Assembly: GCA_021795275.1 (NCBI GenBank)
Contig: JAJYPO010000145.1
Location: forward strand, 1 to 5,964
Length of the DNA: 5,964 bases
From: Nitrospirota bacterium
GTDB lineage: Bacteria; Nitrospirota_A; Leptospirillia; Leptospirillales; Leptospirillaceae
Direction of reading: 5' to 3'
Of this stretch, positions 1 to 5,964 are shown piece after piece. Each line of letters opens with the position of its first letter. Within the stretch, counting starts at the first letter, position 1. Under the pieces are notes generated by a model that was not told where the DNA came from, did not search any database, and saw only the letters and a list, made by a program, of their open reading frames with translations. The translations under genes were made by a program, and so were the position numbers.

Positions 1-2337
1 CTGTCCCGCTTCGCCGACAACATCAGGTTCGGATTCAACAATCTCCGAAGGGAAGCGGAACGCCAGGACAACGAAATCAGGAACGAAAGGCTCAAAGGAC
101 TTTATCAGGCGCTTTCCGAGGCGAACGCCACCCTCCTGCGCCGCCCCCACCCCGAAACCCTGTTCGGGGAGATCTGCCAGGCAATCCTTCGTAACAGACA
201 TGGCCATACTGCCAGCTTCTATCTCCTCGACCGCCCCACGGGAATCGGGCGGCTCGTCGTCTGGGAGGGACCCCGCCCCAAAGATTTCTCCCTGCTGATT
301 CCTAATAGCGACCCGGAAGATCCGGCGGGGCAGGGCGTTTTCGGGAGGGTTGTCCGAAAGCGGTGCCGGGAGATCCTCCAGGTGCCAACCCTTAAGGAGG
401 CTCCCTCCCCTGCCGTCCGTTACCTTCATTCGGAAATGGGAATCCGTTCCATCGGGGGCTTCCCGGTTTTCAGGGGAGGAGATCTTTTCGGGGTCCTGCT
501 GCTGTCAAGCACCGAGACCGGATTCTTCGACAATGAAAAGGCCCGTCTCATCGACCGTGTCGCCGAAAACGCCTCCTTCGCCCTCGATGCCTTCGACCGA
601 GAGGAATCCCGCAAGGAAAAGGAACGTCTCCTCCTCCACAACTCCTTCCATGACAGCCTGACCGGCCTTCCGAACCGGCTCTTTTTCACTGAAACCATCG
701 GAAGCTGGGTTGACCGAAAAAACGGAAACGGACCTCCCTTCGCCGTCGTCCTCATCGACCTCGACAATTTCAAGGAGATCAACGACCGGCTTGGACACGG
801 GACCGGCGACCAGCTTCTCCGTGAGGTGGCTGGCCGCCTGGGGGGAATCCTTCGCCACAACGACATCCTGGCCCGCCTCGGAGGCGACGAGTTCGGTCTC
901 CTGCTTGACGGCATCAGCCCGGCCATTTCCGAGACCAAAACCGGCCCCGAGACGGATTCCCTGCCAGCCCTCCTGAGCGGTCTATCACGGACCCTGGAAA
1001 TTCCATTTTTGATCGGGGGAGAGAGCCTCTCTGGCCTTTCAATGAGCCTGGGCGTCTCCCTTTTTCCCCACCAGGGGACCCGTCCGGAAATTCTCCTGCG
1101 TCGAGCGGACCTCGCCCTTTACGAGTCCAAGACCAGACGCGGTGTCTGGACCGTCTTTTCCGGAGCCCTGGAGGCCCGCCTCAAACGGAGCGTCACCATC
1201 CGCTCCGAATTCGAACGGGCCCTGGACAACCAGGAGATCGAGGTCCACGTCCAGCCCCAGATCTCTCTTCGAACGGGTCTGCCGGACGGAGCGGAAGCCC
1301 TCGTCCGCTGGCGTCATCCCCAAAAGGGGCTTCTTCTTCCGGGAGAATTCATCCAGGAGGTTGAAAACACCTCGTCGCTTGTCCGGAAGCTTGGACTTTT
1401 CATGCTGGAGAAGAGTCTTGACTATGCCGAGGCCTGGGAAAACGATGGTCTGGTCCTGACCATTGCCGTGAATATCGGGGTCCGGCACTTTCTTGACCCC
1501 CACTTTGAGGAGGACCTTTTCCGTCTTCTCGCCGACCATCCCACCCTTTCTCCCCGGCGCCTCCAGATCGAGGTGACCGAATCGGCAGCCCTTTCGGACA
1601 TCCGGACGGTCCAGGATCTCCTGACGCGAATCCGGAAAGGAGGGGTCGCCATCGCTCTCGACGACTTCGGAACCGGGCATGCCTCCCTCTCCTACCTTCG
1701 AAAAATTCCTGCCGACCTCATCAAGATGGATCTCCAGTTCGTCAGGAATGTCCTCCGGGACCCCAAGGACCTGGCCATCGTGGCCGGAACCCTGACCAGC
1801 GCCCGGCTCCTTGAGATCGAATCGGTGGCGGAAGGCGTCGAAAGCCCCGAACATGCCGTCGTCCTCATGAAACTTGGCTGCGACACGGCCCAGGGCTTCG
1901 GAATCTCGCGTCCCATGCCGGCCGCCGATTTGCCGGCCTGGTGTGCCGCCTACCGGCCCGACCCTCTTCTGGCCGAATGGTCCACCCGAACCTGGAGCCG
2001 CCGCCAGATCGCCCTTCTCGCCCACCTCATGGAGCATCACCGGCAAAGCTCCTGTCTCTACCGTCAGGTTGAAGGCAGGGTGGAGGCCGGTCCGGGGGAA
2101 TCCTCCCCGCTCGGGAAGTGGATCGGGGAGACCGGAAAGGACTCCTTCGGAAATCGTCCGGCCTATCTCCTGGCCGCCCGCCTCTGGGAGGAGCATCTCT
2201 CCCTTGGCACAGAAATCGGGGACCTTCTTGAGAAGGGACGTTTTGAAGAGGCCGAGCGTCTGCTTCCCCAGCACCGGGAGATTGACGAAGGCCTCATCCG
2301 GACTCTGGAGGAATTGGGCCAGGGATCCGGAGTGTGA
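1..2337 (+). CDS. GAF-GGDEF-EAL cyclic-di-GMP cyclase/phosphodiesterase with C-terminal CZB-like domain (5' end missing)
   Basis: The frame is open from base 1 to the TGA at 2335-2337 (778 codons seen), so the true start lies upstream; the internal GTG at 382 sits inside the GAF domain and is not a start. Codons 1-25 look like the last helix of an earlier sensory domain. Codons about 53-200 form a GAF domain, followed by a charged helical linker and the [10 protein letters not shown] entry motif at about 217. The GGDEF motif is intact at codons 294-298, and RHND at 285-288 is the RxxD product-inhibition I-site at the usual 5-residue spacing. The EAL domain has EAL (432-434), the VN Asn, the TES Glu, DDFGTG (554-559), IKMD, AEGVE (611-614) and QGFG (631), so all usual metal and catalytic residues are present. 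Both synthesis and hydrolysis of c-di-GMP are chemically possible; which dominates cannot be read from sequence. Codons about 665-775 resemble a CZB domain (see findings). No membrane segment is visible, so a cytoplasmic location is inferred. Confidence 0.93.
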   Translation: MSRFADNIRFGFNNLRREAERQDNEIRNERLKGLYQALSEANATLLRRPHPETLFGEICQAILRNRHGHTASFYLLDRPTGIGRLVVWEGPRPKDFSLLIPNSDPEDPAGQGVFGRVVRKRCREILQVPTLKEAPSPAVRYLHSEMGIRSIGGFPVFRGGDLFGVLLLSSTETGFFDNEKARLIDRVAENASFALDAFDREESRKEKERLLLHNSFHDSLTGLPNRLFFTETIGSWVDRKNGNGPPFAVVLIDLDNFKEINDRLGHGTGDQLLREVAGRLGGILRHNDILARLGGDEFGLLLDGISPAISETKTGPETDSLPALLSGLSRTLEIPFLIGGESLSGLSMSLGVSLFPHQGTRPEILLRRADLALYESKTRRGVWTVFSGALEARLKRSVTIRSEFERALDNQEIEVHVQPQISLRTGLPDGAEALVRWRHPQKGLLLPGEFIQEVENTSSLVRKLGLFMLEKSLDYAEAWENDGLVLTIAVNIGVRHFLDPHFEEDLFRLLADHPTLSPRRLQIEVTESAALSDIRTVQDLLTRIRKGGVAIALDDFGTGHASLSYLRKIPADLIKMDLQFVRNVLRDPKDLAIVAGTLTSARLLEIESVAEGVESPEHAVVLMKLGCDTAQGFGISRPMPAADLPAWCAAYRPDPLLAEWSTRTWSRRQIALLAHLMEHHRQSSCLYRQVEGRVEAGPGESSPLGKWIGETGKDSFGNRPAYLLAARLWEEHLSLGTEIGDLLEKGRFEEAERLLPQHREIDEGLIRTLEELGQGSGV

Positions 2338-2839
2338 CCGAGGCCCCTCCTCCCGGATCCTCGCTCCGGAGAGCGTTCTCCGGGTCCGGATCACGGTACA
2401 GCACACTCATGTATGAGGTCCGGAAGCCGCGGCGTTTGTAGAAGGAGAGGGCGAAAGCATTCCGTAAGTCGGCCGCAAGCTGGAACCGGACGCTGCCCCG
2501 GGACCCTCCCCAGGCAAGCGCTTCCCGGAGAAGCCGGGATCCAAGCCCCCGGGACCGGACCCCGCTTTGAAGCACCAGATCCTCGATCTGGCCGGACATT
2601 CCGCCTGCCGCGGTCGAGACCAGAAGCTGGACGCTCACCATGCCGACGATTGTCCCGGAGGTGTCCCTGGCCACAAGGACGGCTCCCCTGTCCGGGGTCT
2701 CGAGGATCATCCGGAGCCCCCGAATCTGTCGCTCCCGGTCAACCCGAAAATCGGTCTCCAGAGAAAAAAGATCTGCCAGAAGATCCGAAAGGGCCGGGAT
2801 ATCCTCCGGAAGGGCGGGGTCGATCGTAAATTCAACCAC
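2294..2839 (-). CDS. GNAT-family N-acetyltransferase
   Basis: The 181-residue product has the GNAT fold order: a beta strand and helix at the N-terminus ([20 protein letters not shown]), a central strand [10 protein letters not shown] (65-74), strand beta-4 near IEDLVL (85-90), and the acetyl-CoA pyrophosphate loop R-S-R-G-L-G at 95-100, matching the (Q/R)xxGxG/A motif A. The helix [10 protein letters not shown] follows, and then FYKRRGF (133-139), the typical motif B ending. It transfers an acetyl or acyl group from CoA to an amine; the substrate cannot be assigned. The start is GTG at 2837-2839, supported by a GGAGGA site 4 bases upstream. The fold ends near residue 149; the remaining 32 residues are a Gly/Pro-rich tail whose DNA runs through the inter-gene repeats and into the opposing GGDEF/EAL gene (44-bp convergent overlap). 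It is divergent from the ATP-grasp operon and shares its control region, but functional linkage is unproven. Confidence 0.85.
   Translation of the reverse strand: MVEFTIDPALPEDIPALSDLLADLFSLETDFRVDRERQIRGLRMILETPDRGAVLVARDTSGTIVGMVSVQLLVSTAAGGMSGQIEDLVLQSGVRSRGLGSRLLREALAWGGSRGSVRFQLAADLRNAFALSFYKRRGFRTSYMSVLYRDPDPENALRSEDPGGGASVTLRIPGPIPPESG
2323..2360. repeat. 8-bp inverted repeat spanning the end of the GGDEF/EAL gene
   Basis: GGATCCGG at 2323-2330 is exactly complementary to CCGGATCC at 2353-2360, with a 22-bp loop that contains the TGA stop of the GGDEF/EAL gene. A third related CCGGATC lies at 2386-2392. No T-run follows, so it is listed as a repeat rather than a terminator. It also lies inside the 3' end of the opposing acetyltransferase gene. 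Confidence 0.4.
2366..2383. terminator. Possible bidirectional 3' hairpin between convergent genes
   Basis: CCGGAGA (2366-2372), loop GCGT, then TCTCCGG (2377-2383) form a perfect 7-bp stem with a tetraloop, extendable by one T-G wobble. It lies 28 bp after the stop codon of the rightward GGDEF/EAL gene. It has no T-tract on either strand, so it would be at most a weak or Rho-assisted terminator or an RNA 3'-end stabiliser. Because it also lies within the opposing coding sequence, chance is a real alternative. Confidence 0.3.
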
Positions 2840-2843
2840 GGGG

Positions 2844-2849
2844 TCCTCC
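2844..2849 (-). promoter_or_regulatory. Shine-Dalgarno site of the acetyltransferase gene
   Basis: GGAGGA on the minus strand (TCCTCC on the plus strand) is separated by CCCC from the GTG codon at 2837-2839. It decides the use of a GTG start. No ATG in the same frame nearby has a comparable site. Confidence 0.7.
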
Positions 2850-2914
2850 AGTTCAAGACATTATTGCCCGGGGAGGGAGATCCGGATCGAGCGGGAACCT
2901 CCGAAAATCAAATC

Positions 2915-2967
2915 GGACAAAAATGGACATCTCCTTTCCATCCCCTGTCCTTTTTGTCTCCTTTTTG
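2915..2967. promoter_or_regulatory. Inverted repeat with helically phased A/T tracts: candidate activator-binding and bend region
   Basis: GACAAAAATGGACA (2916-2929) pairs with TGTCCTTTTTGTC (2946-2958) apart from one extra T. GGACA is repeated at 2915-2919 and 2925-2929, 10 bp apart; its complement TGTCC is at 2946-2950 and again at 2986-2990. TCCTTTTTG occurs twice in tandem (2948-2956 and 2959-2967) with an 11-bp period. The A5 at 2919-2923 and the T5 tracts at 2951-2955 and 2962-2966 are centred close to whole helical turns apart, as in intrinsically bent DNA. The block lies about 80-135 bp upstream of the predicted sigma-54 start site, where enhancer-binding proteins usually bind. Neither the NifA TGT-N10-ACA nor the NtrC GCACC-type half-site pair was seen, so the activator is unknown. 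It could instead fold as a hairpin if transcription entered from farther upstream. Confidence 0.4.
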
Positions 2968-3010
2968 CCATTTCGGGAGATCGCCTGTCCCAAGACGATG
3001 CCCCCAAGCG

Positions 3011-3029
3011 GGCATCCAGGATGGCATCC
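3011..3029. promoter_or_regulatory. Tandem overlapping palindromes abutting the -24 promoter element
   Basis: CATCC-A-GGATG (3013-3023) overlaps GGATG-G-CATCC (3019-3029). This places GGCATCC as direct copies at 3011-3017 and 3023-3029, 12 bp apart, with a further GCATC at 3035-3039. The second copy covers the -24 element of the predicted sigma-54 promoter, so a protein bound here would compete with the RNA polymerase holoenzyme. It is a candidate operator only; the motif matches no regulator I recognise. Confidence 0.3.
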
Positions 3030-3037
3030 GGCTTGCA
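3022..3037 (+). promoter_or_regulatory. Sigma-54 (RpoN) -24/-12 promoter of the ATP-grasp/alpha-E/Anbu operon
   Basis: TGGCATCCGGCTTGCA matches the RpoN consensus TGGCAC-R-N4-TTGCW except at the C of TGGCAC, which is T, and the following purine. The invariant GG (3023-3024) and GC (3035-3036) are exactly 10 bp apart. The predicted start site is near 3048, giving a leader of about 45 nt that contains the Shine-Dalgarno site at 3080-3085. It points toward the operon and lies in the only non-coding stretch upstream of it. Such promoters need an ATP-hydrolysing enhancer-binding protein, and a candidate upstream site is at 2915-2967. No convincing sigma-70 pair was found in the same region. Confidence 0.65.
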
Positions 3038-3079
3038 TCAAGGACTGTGAAAAGGATCCGATACTTTCACCCGCCGGTC

Positions 3080-3085
3080 AAGGAG
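3080..3085 (+). promoter_or_regulatory. Shine-Dalgarno site fixing the ATP-grasp gene start
   Basis: AAGGAG sits 8 bases before the ATG at 3094. It rules out the in-frame ATG at 2923, which would add 57 residues unlike the family, has no ribosome binding site, and would place the start codon upstream of the promoter. Confidence 0.8.
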
Positions 3086-3093
3086 ACGCCTTC

Positions 3094-4530
<1,437 letters not shown>

Positions 4531-4542
4531 TCGCATTTCCCG

Positions 4543-4549
4543 AAAGGAG
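4543..4549 (+). promoter_or_regulatory. Shine-Dalgarno site of the alpha-E gene
   Basis: AAAGGAG lies 5 bases before the ATG at 4555, within the 24-bp gap after the ATP-grasp stop. The gap has no room for a promoter or terminator, so the two genes should be co-transcribed. Confidence 0.75.
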
Positions 4550-4554
4550 CTTCC

Positions 4555-5544
4555 ATGCTGAGTCGCGTTGCCGATTCCATCTACTGGATGAGCCGGAGCT
4601 TCGAACGGGCCGAGAATGTCGCCCGTTTCATCGACGTCAATCTGAATCTCATGCTCGACAGCGAGGTTCTGGAAGGGGCCCAGTGGCGTCCCCTGATCAT
4701 TACGAGCGGAGATTTGCCCCTCTTCGAGGCCAGTTACGGAGAGGCAACGAAGGAGTCCGTCATACGCTTCCTTACCGTCGACAGTCACAACCCGAACTCC
4801 ATTCTTTCCTGCGTCTGGTCGGCCCGGGAAAATGCCCGATCCGTCCGGGAAATCATCTCCTCGGAGATGTGGGAACAGGCGAACCGGTTCTACCATCTGG
4901 TCCGGGAGGCGGCGGAAGGGGATGCCATTCTCCGGAACCCCCACGCCTTTTATACATCGGTGAAGATGGAGAGCCACCTGTTCGACGGCATCACGGGGAC
5001 GACCCTGACCCGGAGCGAACCCTGGCACTTTCTCCGGCTTGGAAAGATGCTCGAGAGGGCAGACAAGACCTCCCGCATCCTGGATGTAAAATACTTCTTT
5101 CTCCTCCCCTCTCCCGACTGGGTGGGAAGCGCGATCGACGGAGTCCAGTGGGCCGCCCTCCTGCGCTCTGCCAGCTCGTTTGAAATGTACCGGAAGCGCC
5201 ATCGCCGCATCACCCCGGAAAAGGTCGCAAATTTCCTGATTCTCGACCGCTTCTTTCCCCGGGCGATCGCCTTTTGCCTATTTGGAGCCCAGGAGTCTCT
5301 CCGGGCGATCACCGGAACCCCTGAAAACCAGTACCGAAATGTGGCGGAACAGCGCCTCGGACAGCTCACGGCCCGTTTGAATTATTCGGATATCGAAGAG
5401 ATAATGAAGGAGGGACTCCACGAATTCATCGATTCTCTGCAGTTCCAGCTGAACCGGATCGACGATGCGATTCGTGAGACCTTCTTCGCAATCCCGAAGG
5501 TGTCGGGGGGCGACGTTCTCCCACAAAAAATCTTGGGTCAGTAG
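4555..5544 (+). CDS. Alpha-E domain protein (COG2307; former DUF403)
   Basis: The product has 329 residues, close to the usual 310-330, and is predicted almost wholly alpha-helical. It opens with the family signature MLSRVADSIYWMSRSFERAEN, where E17-R18-A19-E20 is the conserved block. A second copy of the signature, LERADKTSRILDV (E167-R168-A169-D170), lies about 150 residues later, suggesting two related helical halves. Other family-like stretches are NPNSILSCVWSARENAR, WHFLRLGKMLERADKTSR and the QWAALLRS segment. The biochemical role of alpha-E proteins is unknown; they almost always sit next to a circularly permuted ATP-grasp gene, so a partner, scaffold or substrate-handling role is inferred. 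There is no signal peptide or convincing membrane span. It is the middle gene of the operon, and the next gene starts 15 bp after its stop. Confidence 0.95.
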   Translation: MLSRVADSIYWMSRSFERAENVARFIDVNLNLMLDSEVLEGAQWRPLIITSGDLPLFEASYGEATKESVIRFLTVDSHNPNSILSCVWSARENARSVREIISSEMWEQANRFYHLVREAAEGDAILRNPHAFYTSVKMESHLFDGITGTTLTRSEPWHFLRLGKMLERADKTSRILDVKYFFLLPSPDWVGSAIDGVQWAALLRSASSFEMYRKRHRRITPEKVANFLILDRFFPRAIAFCLFGAQESLRAITGTPENQYRNVAEQRLGQLTARLNYSDIEEIMKEGLHEFIDSLQFQLNRIDDAIRETFFAIPKVSGGDVLPQKILGQ

Positions 5545-5549
5545 GCCGG

Positions 5550-5554
5550 AAGGA
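5550..5554 (+). promoter_or_regulatory. Shine-Dalgarno site of the Anbu gene
   Basis: AAGGA (within GGAAGGAT) lies 5 bases before the ATG at 5560 and 5 bases after the alpha-E stop codon. It fixes the start that places Thr directly after Met, as the proteolytic mechanism needs. Confidence 0.75.
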
Positions 5555-5559
5555 TCCCG

Positions 5560-5964
5560 ATGACTTTTTGCGTCTCCATCAAGATCAGGGAAGGGCTGGT
5601 GGGCATTGCAGACACACGGATCACCGCCGGCCTCGAACATACCACCGCCCGGAAGGTGACACTTCACCGGATCGGGGATCGCCCTCTCTTTCTCATGACT
5701 TCAGGCCTCCGGTCCGTCCGGGACAAGGCCATGACCTATTTCGAGGAGGTCCTGGAGGAAAACACGGTCGGCTACGACAAGCTCTATCAGATCGTCAACC
5801 TGTTTGCGACCCAGATCCGGCGCGTGGCATCGGAAGATAAGGCCGCCCTCCGGGAAAGCGGGCTCGACTTCAATCTCTTCACCATCGTCGGGGGCCAGCT
5901 CGAAAAGGACAGGGAGCACAAGCTGTACCTTCTCTATCCCGAAGGGAACTGGGTGGAGGTCAGC
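5560..5964 (+). CDS. Anbu-type (BPH, COG3484) proteasome-related Thr hydrolase (3' end missing)
   Basis: The first 135 codons are in the window and the frame is still open at the edge; the family is usually about 240 residues. The start MTFCVSIKI exposes Thr as residue 1 after Met removal, with no propeptide. Counting from that Thr, ADTR gives D17 and ARKV gives K31, the equivalents of the proteasome Thr1/Asp17/Lys33 catalytic group within one or two residues. The stretch FLMTSGLRSVRDKAM matches the strand-turn-helix after the catalytic strand. FNLFTIVGGQ and YLLYPEGNWVEVS follow as core beta strands. Anbu proteins form self-compartmentalised rings related to HslV and the 20S proteasome beta subunit; their natural substrate and any unfoldase partner are unsettled. 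The cytoplasm is expected. Gene position directly after ATP-grasp and alpha-E is the known Anbu association, implying they act on one product or target. The second half of the fold and any downstream transglutaminase gene lie outside the window. Confidence 0.93.
   Translation, partial: MTFCVSIKIREGLVGIADTRITAGLEHTTARKVTLHRIGDRPLFLMTSGLRSVRDKAMTYFEEVLEENTVGYDKLYQIVNLFATQIRRVASEDKAALRESGLDFNLFTIVGGQLEKDREHKLYLLYPEGNWVEVS

Noticed and set aside
382..384. GTG as the start of the GGDEF/EAL gene
   Set aside because: The frame is open to base 1 and the GAF domain begins well before this codon, so the GTG is internal.
1039..2406. A 455-codon open frame on the minus strand
   Set aside because: It is the antisense shadow of the EAL region, with no motif and no ribosome binding site that fits.
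2915..2967. Inverted repeat with T-tracts read as an intrinsic terminator or attenuator
   Set aside because: No gene on the + strand ends nearby, and the predicted start site at about 3048 is downstream, so it would not be in the leader. A binding or bend role fits better, though transcription from farther upstream would reopen this.
3033..3065. Sigma-70-like pair TTGCAT (3033-3038) and GATACT (3060-3065)
   Set aside because: The spacer is 21 bp, too long for a normal sigma-70 promoter, and the -10 match is moderate.
2923..3093. In-frame upstream ATG extending the ATP-grasp protein by 57 residues
   Set aside because: It has no Shine-Dalgarno site, the extension does not resemble the family, and it would start upstream of the sigma-54 promoter. 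The ATG at 3094 has AAGGAG at proper spacing.

Overview
The window is GC-rich, tightly packed chromosomal DNA from a Gram-negative-type bacterium. Shine-Dalgarno sites are strong, G/C is preferred at third codon positions, and there are no mobile elements. The multi-GAF GGDEF/EAL protein style, the base composition and the Anbu cluster would fit a Leptospirillum-like (Nitrospirota) or proteobacterial genome. This is an impression, not a determination. No rRNA, tRNA, CRISPR array or insertion sequence was seen.

Left part (1-2337, + strand): the 3' portion of a large cyclic-di-GMP turnover protein, cut by the window edge. It carries the end of an upstream sensory segment, a GAF domain, a GGDEF domain with an intact active site and I-site, an EAL domain with all its usual catalytic residues, and a C-terminal helical domain resembling a zinc-binding CZB domain in which two of the four expected ligands are replaced. 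Middle (2294-2839, - strand): a GNAT acetyltransferase convergent with it. The two 3' ends overlap by 44 bp in a zone of short inverted repeats.

Right part (3094-5964, + strand): a close-packed operon of a circularly permuted type-2 ATP-grasp protein, an alpha-E protein and the first 135 residues of an Anbu-type (BPH) proteasome-related protease. Gaps are 24 and 15 bp, and each gene has its own Shine-Dalgarno site. This is the known ATP-grasp/alpha-E/Anbu association. The proposed role from comparative genomics is ATP-dependent formation of a peptide or amide product, or modification of a protein, paired with a self-compartmentalised Thr hydrolase. The substrate is unknown. The transglutaminase-like partner often found in such clusters is not between alpha-E and Anbu here.

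The 254-bp divergent control region (2840-3093) is the most informative non-coding stretch. It holds an excellent sigma-54 -24/-12 promoter match (3022-3037) placed about 57 bp before the ATP-grasp start codon. Tandem overlapping palindromes abut its -24 element. Further upstream, where a sigma-54 activator would bind, are an imperfect inverted repeat and helically phased A/T tracts. The combined picture is an Anbu peptide-metabolism operon under RpoN and enhancer-binding-protein control, which suggests nitrogen-status or stress regulation. That link is inference.
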